Assembly (NCBI GenBank): GCA_963753075.1
Contig: CAVWAR010000017.1
Coordinates: 434,001-498,000 of the forward strand
Length of the DNA: 64,000 nucleotides
Direction of reading: 5' to 3'
Source: Prado023 sp963753075
GTDB lineage: Bacteria; Actinomycetota; Actinomycetes; S36-B12; CAIYMF01
The position numbers were made by a program, and so were the translations under genes. Below are positions 46,597-54,994 of this stretch, piece after piece. The notes beneath the pieces are model-generated. The model made no database searches. It was not told the DNA's origin and saw nothing but the letters and a program-made list of their open reading frames with translations. Each line of letters begins with the position of its first letter. Within the stretch, counting starts at the first letter, position 1.

Positions 46597-47139
46597 ATGG
46601 GCGAGCAGGGTTGCACGGGCGGGTGCGCGTGCCAGTCAGGTCCGGTGAGCGATGATCGTGGGGCGGTGAGCCGTCGGGGAATCCTGGTGGGTTCTGCTGC
46701 GGCCGTCGCCACGTTGGCGCTGGGTGCGTGTGCCTCCGATGGGTCGGAGACGGCAGCCCCGGAGTCCTCTGAGGCGGCAGCCTCACCGCCGCCGTCGGAG
46801 TCGGCCTCCGAGTCGGCCGCCCCAACGGAGGAGGGCACGCCGACGGGCGACCCGGTCGCCGGGACCAGCGACTTCCCGGTCGGGGGCGGGGTCGTCGTGA
46901 CAACTGCAGGCGGTCCAGTCGTCATCACGCACCCGACCGATGAGGAGTTCGTGGCCTTCGACGGTCGCTGCCCGCACGCGGGATGTCCGGTGGCTGAGGT
47001 TCTCGAGAACACGATCCTGTGCAACTGCCACGGCAGCGTCTTCGACGGGACCACGGGACAACGTCTGGAGGGCCCCGCACCCACCGGCCTGGAGCCGGTT
47101 CCGGTCCAGGTCGAGGGTGGGGAGATCTACCTGGCGTGA
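46597..47139 (+). CDS. Rieske [2Fe-2S] lipoprotein
   Basis: This 180-residue exported Rieske protein has a twin-Arg-like signal (SRRGILVGSAAAV) and a lipobox-like LGAC, a Ser/Glu/Pro-rich linker, and then a Rieske domain with cluster ligands in CPHAGCPV and CNCHGSVFD (Cys-x-His-x17-Cys-x2-His style). It probably acts as an electron carrier or sensor outside the membrane; the partner oxidoreductase is not adjacent. ATG 46597 follows GGGAGGT. It lies between uvrA and uvrC and its stop is two bases before the uvrC GTG. Confidence 0.85.
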   Translation: MGEQGCTGGCACQSGPVSDDRGAVSRRGILVGSAAAVATLALGACASDGSETAAPESSEAAASPPPSESASESAAPTEEGTPTGDPVAGTSDFPVGGGVVVTTAGGPVVITHPTDEEFVAFDGRCPHAGCPVAEVLENTILCNCHGSVFDGTTGQRLEGPAPTGLEPVPVQVEGGEIYLA

Positions 47140-47140
47140 G

Positions 47141-49207
47141 GTGAACGTCGACCTCCGCCCGGCGCCCGGGCAGATCCCCAAGGACCCCGGCGTCTATCGC
47201 TTCCGTGACTCCGATGGCCGGGTCATCTACGTGGGCAAGGCCAAGAACCTGCGCTCGCGGATCACCTCGTACTTCCAGGACCCCGCGGCCCTGCACCAGC
47301 GCACGCGGACGATGGTGGCCACCGCCCGCTCCCTGGACTGGGTCGTGGTCAGTACCGAGGTGGAGGCGCTGACCCTCGAGTACGCATGGATCAAGGAGTT
47401 CGACCCCCGCTTCAACGTTCGCTACCGCGACGACAAGTCCTACCCGTTCCTCGCCGTGACGGTCGGCGAGGAGTTCCCGCGGGCCATGGTCATGCGGGGC
47501 GAGAAGCGGGCTGGCGTTCGCTACTTCGGCCCCTTCGCCCATGCCTGGGCGATCCGCGAGACCGTCGACCAGCTGCTGCGGGTCTTCCCGATGCGCACCT
47601 GCACCAGGGGGGTGTTCCGGCGGGCACGGGCCTCGGGTCGGCCCTGCCTGCTCGGCTACATCGACAAGTGTGCCGCCCCGTGTGTCGGGGAGGTGACCGC
47701 CGATGAGCACCGGGCGATCGTCGAGGACTTCTGCTCCTTCATGGCCGGGGACTCAGCGGGGTTCGTCCGCGCCCGGACCGAGCAGATGAACGCCGCGGCC
47801 GCTGAGCTGGACTACGAGCGAGCCGCCCGGCTGCGCGATGACCTCCATGCCCTGCAGCGGGTGCTCGAGCGCAACGCGGTGGTCCTTCCCGACGGCACCG
47901 ACGCCGACGTCGTCGGCCTGGCCAGTGACGAGCTCGAGGCCTGCGTGCGCGTGTTCCATGTGCGCGATGGCCGGATCCGCGGCGAGCGCGGCTTCATCGT
48001 CGAACGCGTCGACGATGCCGACGAGGGTCGGTTGATCGCCACGCTCCTGTCCCAGATGTATGCCGAACCCGATGCAGCGGTGCCGCGACAGGTGTTGGTA
48101 CCCGTCCTGCCGGACCCAGGTGAGGTGTCGGTGCTCGCCGACTGGCTGCGACAGCGGCGGGGCGGCCCCGTCGGGGTCAGCGTCCCGAGGCGGGGTGACA
48201 AGCGCTCCCTCATGGAGACCGTGACCCGGAACGCCTCGCAGTCGCTTGCCGCACACAAGCTGCGGCGGTCCGGCGACCTGACCACCCGAAGCCAGGCCCT
48301 CACCGAGCTCACCGACTCGCTGGACCTGCCCACGGCACCGCTGCGCATCGAGTGCTTCGACGTCTCGAACCTGGGTGCTGACGACGTCGTCGCGTCAATG
48401 GTCGTCTTCGAGGACGGCCTGCCCAGGCCCTCGGAGTACCGGAAGTTCGCGATCAAGGGCTTCGCCGGCCAGAACGACGTGGGCGCCATCTCGGAGGTGA
48501 TCGGGAGGCGATTCCGCCGGATGGCCGAGGCGGAGCGTGCGTCCGGCCCCACGGCGCACGCCGGGCCCGCCAACGCCGAGCAGCCCACTGACGCTGAGCT
48601 GCCCACTGGCGCTGAGCCTGCCGTGCGCGCCGAGCCGGTGGTCGGCACCGGGCCAACCGCAGACGCCGGCCCGGTCGACGGAGCGCCCGCGCGATTCGCC
48701 TACCCGCCCTCCCTGGTCGTGATCGATGGCGGTGCGCCGCAGGTCAACGCGGCGTTCCGGGCCCTTGTCGACCTCGGCCTGACCGACATCGCAGTTGTTG
48801 GCCTGGCCAAACGCCTCGAGGAGGTCTGGTTGCCCGATGAGGACGACCCGGTGATCCTGCCGCGCACGAGCCAGGGCCTCTACCTGCTCCAGCGCGTCCG
48901 GGACGAGGCACACCGCACGGCCCTGCGCTACCAGCGCCAGAAGCGGTCGACCCGGATGACCACGAGCGCGCTGGACGACATCCCCGGCCTGGGGCCGGCC
49001 CGGCGCAAGGCACTTCTGGCCAGGTTCGGGTCGGTCCGCAAGCTTCGCGGGGCCACCCCGGACATGATCGCCGAGGTCCCCGGGATCGGCCCGGCACTGG
49101 CCGAGCGGATCGCAGAATCGCTGGCTGGACCCGCCGCCTCGGCTGTCAACCTGACCACCGGGGAGATTGTGGGCGACGATGTGTCCATGACCGAGGAGGC
49201 GCGATGA
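47141..49207 (+). CDS. uvrC: Excinuclease ABC subunit C
   Basis: This nuclease makes both incisions in excision repair. The 688-residue protein has an N-terminal GIY-YIG domain (GVYRFRDSDGRVIYVGKAKNLRSR), a Cys-rich segment (RPCLLGYIDKCAAPCVG), a UVR domain (ELDYERAARLRDDL), the RNase H-like C-terminal nuclease (ECFDVSNLGADDVVASMVVFEDG, SLVVIDGGAPQVNAA) and tandem helix-hairpin-helix motifs (IPGLGPARRKALLARFG, VPGIGPALAERIA). A ~55-residue Ala/Pro/Glu-rich, repetitive insert (about 464-520) splits the nuclease domain. Start GTG 47141. The stop overlaps rapZ. Confidence 0.95.
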   Translation: MNVDLRPAPGQIPKDPGVYRFRDSDGRVIYVGKAKNLRSRITSYFQDPAALHQRTRTMVATARSLDWVVVSTEVEALTLEYAWIKEFDPRFNVRYRDDKSYPFLAVTVGEEFPRAMVMRGEKRAGVRYFGPFAHAWAIRETVDQLLRVFPMRTCTRGVFRRARASGRPCLLGYIDKCAAPCVGEVTADEHRAIVEDFCSFMAGDSAGFVRARTEQMNAAAAELDYERAARLRDDLHALQRVLERNAVVLPDGTDADVVGLASDELEACVRVFHVRDGRIRGERGFIVERVDDADEGRLIATLLSQMYAEPDAAVPRQVLVPVLPDPGEVSVLADWLRQRRGGPVGVSVPRRGDKRSLMETVTRNASQSLAAHKLRRSGDLTTRSQALTELTDSLDLPTAPLRIECFDVSNLGADDVVASMVVFEDGLPRPSEYRKFAIKGFAGQNDVGAISEVIGRRFRRMAEAERASGPTAHAGPANAEQPTDAELPTGAEPAVRAEPVVGTGPTADAGPVDGAPARFAYPPSLVVIDGGAPQVNAAFRALVDLGLTDIAVVGLAKRLEEVWLPDEDDPVILPRTSQGLYLLQRVRDEAHRTALRYQRQKRSTRMTTSALDDIPGLGPARRKALLARFGSVRKLRGATPDMIAEVPGIGPALAERIAESLAGPAASAVNLTTGEIVGDDVSMTEEAR

Positions 49208-50091
49208 CCAGCGCACCGCCCGGCGACGGGATCGCCGACTTCGAGGTGCTCCTGGTCTCGGGCATGTCCGGAGCGGGTCGATCCAGTGCCGCGTCGGCCC
49301 TGGAGGACCTCGGCTGGTTCGTTATCGACAACCTGCCGCCCAAGATGCTCGCCTCGACCCTCGAGCTGCTGGCCGACCGGTCCGATGTCGACCGGGTGGC
49401 CGTCGTGGCGGATGTGCGCGGCGGGCGACTCTTCGACCAGCTCGAGGCCGCGGTCGCGGAGGTGGTGGCCCGCGGAGTCGACCTGAAGGTCCTCTTCCTG
49501 GAGTCCAGTGACGAGGTGCTGGTGCGGCGGTTCGAGTCCAACCGCCGCCCGCACCCCCTCCAGGCCAGCGGGCGCCTGCTCGATGGGATCCATCGCGAGC
49601 GCGAGCTGCTCGGCAACCTCCGGGCCACCGCCGACCTCGTGATCGACACCTCACATCGCACGATCCACGAGCTGCGCCGGGCGGTGGACGCCGCCTTCGA
49701 GTCCGGCGAGCCGGTACGGCTGCGGGCCACAGTGATGTCCTTCGGCTTCAAGTACGGCGTCCCGGTGGACGCGGACTTCGTCGCGGACGTGCGGTTCCTG
49801 CCCAACCCCTACTGGGTCCCCGAGCTCCGCGAGATGCGCGGGCTGGATGCCCCTGTCAATGACTATGTCGTCGCCCAGGCCGGTGCCGCGGAGTTCCTGG
49901 ACCTGTACGCCCGCGTGATCGACCTGGCCTCCGACGGGTACCTACGTGAGGGCAAGCGGTTCACCACTGTTGCCATCGGCTGCACGGGCGGGAAGCATCG
50001 CTCGGTCGCGATGTCGGAGAACCTCGCCGCTCGCCTGGTCCGCGTCGGGCTCGAGGTCAGCGTCGTGCATCGGGACCTGGGGAGGGAGTGA
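49204..50091 (+). CDS. rapZ: RapZ-family nucleotide-binding protein
   Basis: This 295-residue protein has Walker A GMSGAGRSSA (Arg in the place of Lys, usual in actinobacteria), FVIDNLPPKM, the Walker B-like region LKVLFLESSDEVLVRRF, RRPHPL and the C-terminal GCTGGKHRSVA. Homologues bind RNA or UDP-GlcNAc and regulate amino-sugar metabolism in other bacteria; the actinobacterial role is unsettled. It overlaps uvrC and yvcK, in the conserved uvrC-rapZ-yvcK-whiA run. Confidence 0.93.
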   Translation: MTSAPPGDGIADFEVLLVSGMSGAGRSSAASALEDLGWFVIDNLPPKMLASTLELLADRSDVDRVAVVADVRGGRLFDQLEAAVAEVVARGVDLKVLFLESSDEVLVRRFESNRRPHPLQASGRLLDGIHRERELLGNLRATADLVIDTSHRTIHELRRAVDAAFESGEPVRLRATVMSFGFKYGVPVDADFVADVRFLPNPYWVPELREMRGLDAPVNDYVVAQAGAAEFLDLYARVIDLASDGYLREGKRFTTVAIGCTGGKHRSVAMSENLAARLVRVGLEVSVVHRDLGRE

Positions 50092-51101
50092 TGATCCCGA
50101 CCAGCGCCGAGCGCGCGGGGGCACCGCGTCGACGCAGCCCGGTGCCCACCGGCCCTCCGGTGGTGGCACTGGGTGGTGGGCACGGTCTGGCAGTCTCGCT
50201 GCGAGCCCTTCGAGGGGTCACCGATCAGCTCACGGCGGTCGTCGGGATGGCTGACGACGGGGGCTCCAGCGGTCGACTGCGCCGCGACATGGGCACCCCA
50301 CCGCCTGGTGACCTGCGAATGGCCCTGGCCGCTCTCTGCGGTGATGACGTGTGGGGCCGCACCTGGAGCTCGGTCGTCCAGCATCGATTCCGCGACGGGG
50401 ACCTCAGCGGGCATGCCGTGGGCAACCTGCTCATCGCTGCGCTCTGGGAGCAGACCGGCGACGTCGTCGCGGGCCTGGACTGGGTCGGTGCCCTGCTGGG
50501 CGCCCATGGCCGCGTCCTGCCCGCATGCAGCACGGGTGTGGACATCGTTGCGGAGGTGCTCGATGCGCCTGGGCACCCGGGGCAGAGCGTGGTCCGGGGC
50601 CAGTCCCAGGTCGCCCTCACCGAGGGCACTGTGCAGTCGATAGCGCTGGAGCCGCCGGATCCGCCCGCGCGGCCCGAGTCGCTGCAGGCGATCGAGCAGG
50701 CCGAGGCCATCGTGATGGGGCCCGGATCCTGGTACACGTCGGTCCTGGCCGCCCTCCTGGTCCCGGGCGTGCGGGCTGCGCTGGTCGCCGCCACGGCACG
50801 TCGGATCCTGGTCCTGAACCTCGTCGCCCAGCCGGGGGAGACCTCCGGCTTCAGCCCCCAGGGCCACGTGCACGTCCTGGCCGAGGCCTTCCCCGAGGTG
50901 CGCTTCGACATCGTTCTGGCTGACCCCGCGCATGTGCCCGACGAGCAGGCCCTGCGCTCTGCGTGCGCGGCGATCGGCGGGGAGCTCGTGCTGCGCCCGG
51001 TGGCCGATGTCCGGGCCGGAGCCGGCCATCACGATCCGCTGCTCCTGGGGAGGGCGTTCGCAGAGCTCATCGGGCATGGCAGTATTCCGACATGGCGATG
51101 A
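50088..51101 (+). CDS. yvcK: YvcK/CuvA-family gluconeogenesis and cell-wall regulator
   Basis: This 337-residue protein of the CofD-like fold has VVALGGGHGLAVSLRAL, GMADDGGSSGRLRRDMGTPPPGDLRMAL, SGHAVGNLLIAAL and the late VMGPGSWYTSVLAALLVPGV. The family binds UDP-sugars and links carbon metabolism to envelope synthesis. Start GTG 50088 or ATG 50091, both overlapping the rapZ stop. It overlaps whiA by ten bases. Confidence 0.93.
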   Translation: MMIPTSAERAGAPRRRSPVPTGPPVVALGGGHGLAVSLRALRGVTDQLTAVVGMADDGGSSGRLRRDMGTPPPGDLRMALAALCGDDVWGRTWSSVVQHRFRDGDLSGHAVGNLLIAALWEQTGDVVAGLDWVGALLGAHGRVLPACSTGVDIVAEVLDAPGHPGQSVVRGQSQVALTEGTVQSIALEPPDPPARPESLQAIEQAEAIVMGPGSWYTSVLAALLVPGVRAALVAATARRILVLNLVAQPGETSGFSPQGHVHVLAEAFPEVRFDIVLADPAHVPDEQALRSACAAIGGELVLRPVADVRAGAGHHDPLLLGRAFAELIGHGSIPTWR

Positions 51102-52060
51102 CGGCGGGCGTGAAGGATGAACTGAGCCGATTGCCGATCACGAAGACGTGCTGCCGAAAGGCGGAGGTCTCGGCACTGCTGCGTTTCGCCGGCGGACTGC
51201 ACCTCGTTGCGGGCAAGGTTGTGGTCGAGGCGGAGCTCGACACCGGGGCAGCGGCCCGCAGGGCCAGGGCTGCGATCTCGGACATGTTCGGCCACCAGGC
51301 GACCATCAGCGTCGTCGCGCCGGCCGGGATCCGACGTGGCAACCGCTACGTGCTGACCGTTGCCCAGGACGGGCAGCGGCTGGCCAAGCAGGCCGGCCTG
51401 CTGGACAACTCCGGGCGCCCTGTGCGGGGGCTTCCCGCCGTGGTCGTCAACGGCGCACTCTGCGATGCCGAGGCGGCGTGGCGCGGGGCCTTCCTGGCAC
51501 ACGGGTCGCTGACCGAGCCGGGGCGATCGTCCTCCCTGGAGGTCTCCTGCCCAGGGCCGGAGGCTGCGCTGGCGCTGGTCGGGGCGGCGCGTCGGCTCGG
51601 GATCCCCAGCAAGGCGCGCGAGGTCCGTGGGATCGACCGGGTCGTGATCCGTGACGGGGACGCCATCGGCGCGATGCTGACCAAGATGGGCGCGCACGAG
51701 TCCGTCCTGGCCTGGGAGGAGCGGCGCATGCGCCGCGAGGTACGCGCGACCGCGAACCGCCTGGCCAACTTCGACGATGCCAATCTACGTCGGTCGGCGC
51801 GAGCGGCTGTTGCCGCGGGCGCCCGCGTCGAGCGCGCACTGGAGATCCTCGGGGACACCGTCCCGGACCACCTGGCAGTGGCCGGTCGACTCCGACTGGA
51901 GCACAAGCAGGCAAGCCTCGAGGAGCTCGGCGCACTGGCGGACCCGCCCATGACCAAGGACGCGATCGCCGGGCGGATCCGGCGGTTGCTCGCCCTGGCC
52001 GACAAGCGCGCGGTCGAGTTGGGGATTCCCAGCACCGAAGAGGGTGTCGCCGCCGACTGA
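51092..52060 (+). CDS. whiA: Sporulation/cell-division transcription factor WhiA
   Basis: This 322-residue protein has a degenerate LAGLIDADG-type homing-endonuclease domain (residues ~1-200; CCRKAEVSALLRFAGGLH at the start) and a C-terminal helix-turn-helix (LEELGALADPPMTKDAIAGRIRRLL). It starts MAMTAGVKDELSRL as in other actinobacteria. WhiA regulates division and differentiation genes with WhiB-type partners. ATG 51092 overlaps the yvcK end. The gene that usually follows, gap, is missing here. Confidence 0.94.
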   Translation: MAMTAGVKDELSRLPITKTCCRKAEVSALLRFAGGLHLVAGKVVVEAELDTGAAARRARAAISDMFGHQATISVVAPAGIRRGNRYVLTVAQDGQRLAKQAGLLDNSGRPVRGLPAVVVNGALCDAEAAWRGAFLAHGSLTEPGRSSSLEVSCPGPEAALALVGAARRLGIPSKAREVRGIDRVVIRDGDAIGAMLTKMGAHESVLAWEERRMRREVRATANRLANFDDANLRRSARAAVAAGARVERALEILGDTVPDHLAVAGRLRLEHKQASLEELGALADPPMTKDAIAGRIRRLLALADKRAVELGIPSTEEGVAAD

Positions 52061-52148
52061 GGTGTGGCCGTCAGCGGGCGATCAGGCCGCCACGTCAATA
52101 GGCTCAGGCCTGCAAGGTGGCCGTTCACCCACAAAGGGAGTTGCATCC

Positions 52149-53357
52149 GTGAAGAGCATCAGTGATCTCGATATCGCTGGAAAGACAGTACTTCTGAGGT
52201 CGGACTTCAATGTCCCGCTGGCCAAGGACGGCTCCGGTGTGATCACCGATGACGGCCGCATCGTTGCCAGCCTGCCGACGATCAAGGCCCTGTCGGACGC
52301 CGGCGCCAAGGTCGTTGTCCTGGCCCACCTCGGCCGACCCAAGGGAATCGGCTTCGAGGCCTCGGGGTCCCTGGCCCCGGTGGCCGCCCGGCTCGGTGAG
52401 CTACTCGGGCAGGACGTGGCCCTGGCACTCGATGTGTCCGGGGACTCGGCGAAGGCCGTCGCAGCGGGTCTGCAGCCCGGTCAGGTGGCACTTCTCGAGA
52501 ACGTGCGGTTCGATTCGCGCGAGACGAGCAAGGACGAGGCCCAGCGCAAGGAGCTGGCCGCAGAGTGGGCCAGCCTCGGTGACGTGTACGTCTCGGATGG
52601 CTTCGGGGTCGTGCACCGCAAGCAGGCCTCAGTCACGGACCTGGCGGAGTTGCTGCCCAACGCTGCCGGTCTTCTGGTCGAGAAGGAGGTCAAGTCCTTC
52701 TCGAAGGTGCTGGCCGACCCGGATCGGCCCTACGTGGTCATCCTCGGCGGGTCCAAGGTGTCGGACAAGCTCGGGGTGATCGACAACCTGATCGACAGCG
52801 TCGACCGCCTGTTGATCGGTGGCGGCATGGCCTATACGTTCCTGGCCGCCAACGGCTATGAGGTGGGCACGTCGCTGCTCGAGTCCGACCAGATCGAGGC
52901 GGTGAAGGGCTACATCGCCAAGGCTGCGGAGAAGGGCATCGAGCTCGTCGTCCCGGTGGACACGATGGTGGCTGACGCGTTCCCGGGCAAGGACAACCCG
53001 ACCCCGGAGCGCAAGGTTGTGCCCAGCAGCGAGATCCCCGAGGGTTGGATGGGGCTGGACATCGGTCCTGAGACGATCGAACTGTTCACGAGCAAGGTTG
53101 CGGATGCCCGGACGGTCGTGTGGAACGGCCCCATGGGTGTCTTCGAGGTACCGGAGTTCGCAAGCGGAACGCTGGAGGTTGCCAAGGCAATCGCCGGCTC
53201 CGAGGCATTCTCCGTCATCGGCGGTGGCGATTCCGCCGCTGCCGTCCGCCAACTCGGTCTCGAGGATGGCTTCTCCCACATCTCCACCGGCGGTGGCGCC
53301 TCCCTCGAGCTCCTCGAGGGCAAGACACTTCCCGGTCTCGCAGTCCTGGAGGGCTGA
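52149..53357 (+). CDS. pgk: Phosphoglycerate kinase
   Basis: This glycolytic ATP-producing enzyme interconverts 1,3-bisphosphoglycerate and 3-phosphoglycerate. The 402-residue protein has RSDFNVPLAKDG, AHLGRPKG, LLENVRF, the hinge VILGGSKVSDKLGVI and the nucleotide-binding GGGDSAAAVRQLG with STGGGASLELLEG near the end. Start GTG 52149 after AAAGGGAG. The 88-base gap to whiA would hold only a promoter. tpiA begins three bases after the stop. Confidence 0.96.
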   Translation: MKSISDLDIAGKTVLLRSDFNVPLAKDGSGVITDDGRIVASLPTIKALSDAGAKVVVLAHLGRPKGIGFEASGSLAPVAARLGELLGQDVALALDVSGDSAKAVAAGLQPGQVALLENVRFDSRETSKDEAQRKELAAEWASLGDVYVSDGFGVVHRKQASVTDLAELLPNAAGLLVEKEVKSFSKVLADPDRPYVVILGGSKVSDKLGVIDNLIDSVDRLLIGGGMAYTFLAANGYEVGTSLLESDQIEAVKGYIAKAAEKGIELVVPVDTMVADAFPGKDNPTPERKVVPSSEIPEGWMGLDIGPETIELFTSKVADARTVVWNGPMGVFEVPEFASGTLEVAKAIAGSEAFSVIGGGDSAAAVRQLGLEDGFSHISTGGGASLELLEGKTLPGLAVLEG

Positions 53358-53360
53358 AAC

Positions 53361-54134
53361 ATGGCACGCAAGCCATTCATGGCAGGCAACTGGAAGATGA
53401 ACCTCGACCACCTCGAGGCCATCGCACATGTCCAGAAGATCGCATTCGGGCTCAACGATGATGACTTCGCGGCGGTGGAGGCCGGCGTGATGGTCCCCTT
53501 CACCGACATCCGCTCGGTCCAGACGCTCGTCGATGCCGACGATCTGAAGGTCGTCTACGGCAGCCAGGACATCTCGGCGCACGACAAGGGCGCCTACACC
53601 GGCGAGATCTCCGGGTCGATGCTCAGCAAGCTCGGCTGCACCTACGCGGTGATCGGGCACAGCGAGCGCCGGCAGTACCACGGTGAGGACGACGCCATCG
53701 TCAACGCCAAGGTCAAGGCTGCCTACAGCTACGGGCTGACCCCGATCATGTGCATCGGGGAGGTCAAGGAGGAGCGCGAGGCTGGTATCCAGGAGCAGGT
53801 GACGCTCGGACAGCTCGACGGCGGGCTGGCGGACATCCCGGCAGACCAGGCCGCGACGATCGTGATCGCCTACGAGCCGGTCTGGGCCATCGGCACGGGC
53901 CTCACGGCAACCCCGCAGGATGCCCAGGACATGTGCGGCGCGATCCGCGGGCGACTCACCGAGCTCTACGGCTCCGAGGTTGCTGAGGCCATCCGGATCC
54001 AGTACGGCGGCTCCGTGAAGTCTGCCAATGCGGCAGAGATCATGGCCGGCCCGGACGTCGACGGGGCGCTCATCGGTGGCGCGTCGCTCGATGCCGACGA
54101 GTTCGTGGCGATCTGCAAGTACCGCCTCGCCTGA
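53361..54134 (+). CDS. tpiA: Triosephosphate isomerase
   Basis: This TIM-barrel enzyme interconverts DHAP and glyceraldehyde 3-phosphate. The 257-residue protein has active-site Lys12 in AGNWKMN, His in VIGHSERR, the catalytic Glu in IAYEPVWAIGTG and the phosphate-gripping YGGSVKSANA. It is tightly spaced after pgk (three bases), so they are co-transcribed, and is followed by a strong hairpin. Confidence 0.96.
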   Translation: MARKPFMAGNWKMNLDHLEAIAHVQKIAFGLNDDDFAAVEAGVMVPFTDIRSVQTLVDADDLKVVYGSQDISAHDKGAYTGEISGSMLSKLGCTYAVIGHSERRQYHGEDDAIVNAKVKAAYSYGLTPIMCIGEVKEEREAGIQEQVTLGQLDGGLADIPADQAATIVIAYEPVWAIGTGLTATPQDAQDMCGAIRGRLTELYGSEVAEAIRIQYGGSVKSANAAEIMAGPDVDGALIGGASLDADEFVAICKYRLA

Positions 54135-54148
54135 GGTCAGCCGGCTTT

Positions 54149-54188
54149 GGCCCGGTCATCGTGAGGTACGCCCCGGGATGACCGGGCC
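54149..54188 (+). terminator. Terminator after tpiA
   Basis: A perfect 12-bp inverted repeat (54149-54160 with 54177-54188, 16-base loop), 15 bases past the tpiA stop. It separates the pgk-tpiA unit from secG. Confidence 0.7.
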
Positions 54189-54281
54189 GCACCACGCCCG
54201 AAATGGGCCATTGGGGTGGGGTTGGCGCCGGTCACGGCCGGGACCGCGTATCCTTTCGCCATCGAATGAAGGGACCGCTCC

Positions 54282-54506
54282 GTGACCGTCGGCCTACAGA
54301 TCCTCCTGTTGATCCTCAACGTGCTCGTCATCGTCTTCGTGCTTCTGCACAAGGGCAAGGGCGGGGGGTTGTCGGATCTCTTCGGCGGCGGCGTGAGCTC
54401 GTCCTTGGGGGGCAGCTCGGTGGCCGAGCGGAACCTCGACCGCATCACCATCGCGCTGCTCGTGATCTGGGCTGCCACCATCGTGGCCCTGAACCTCGCG
54501 ATCTAG
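54282..54506 (+). CDS. secG: Preprotein translocase subunit SecG
   Basis: This small SecYEG subunit has 74 residues with two membrane helices (about residues 3-22 and 51-72) joined by the Gly/Ser-rich loop HKGKGGGLSDLFGGG, diagnostic of SecG. Start GTG 54282. TATCCT (54249-54254) could be its -10 element. rbpA follows 40 bases later. Confidence 0.92.
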   Translation: MTVGLQILLLILNVLVIVFVLLHKGKGGGLSDLFGGGVSSSLGGSSVAERNLDRITIALLVIWAATIVALNLAI

Positions 54507-54546
54507 CCATCCCCTGTTCATCACGACCTGACCTACGGAGGAACTA

Positions 54547-54882
54547 GTGGCTGGTGGCAACGCGATCAGGGGTAGCCGGGTCGGCTCAGGACCCATGGGG
54601 GAGGCCGAGCGCGGCGATGCTGCGCCGCGCCACCGTGTCAGCTTCTACTGCGCCCGGGGTCATGAGACCACACCCAGCTTCTCCGACGAGGCCGCGATCC
54701 CGGACATCTGGGACTGCCCCACGTGTGGGTACCCGGCGGGACCCGATCCGGAGAACCCCCCCACACCCGCCAAGGTGGAGCCCTACAAGACCCACCTGGC
54801 CTACGTGAAGGAGCGTCGCTCTGACGTGGACGGCGACGCCATCCTCGCCGAGGCGCTCGAGCGGATGCACGACCAGGGCTGA
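54547..54882 (+). CDS. rbpA: RNA polymerase-binding protein RbpA
   Basis: This actinobacteria-specific activator binds the principal sigma factor and stabilises the open promoter complex. The 111-residue protein starts with AGGNAIRGSRVGSGPMGEAERG (basic linker region). It contains VSFYCARGHETTPSFS and IPDIWDCPTCGYPAG (core domain with Cys pairs) and ends in the sigma-interacting helix (KERRSDVDGDAILAEALERM). Start GTG 54547 with GGAGGAA. It is convergent with tkt across a 112-base gap that has no clear gene. Confidence 0.95.
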   Translation: MAGGNAIRGSRVGSGPMGEAERGDAAPRHRVSFYCARGHETTPSFSDEAAIPDIWDCPTCGYPAGPDPENPPTPAKVEPYKTHLAYVKERRSDVDGDAILAEALERMHDQG

Positions 54883-54994
54883 CGGCCGCCAGCGGACGCC
54901 CTCAGCTCGCGCTCCCCGCTAGCGCCGACAGCGGACGGTCTGACCGCTCGACCGGCGCCCAGACCGACGGCGGCTGAGCACTGCGCCCGACAGG

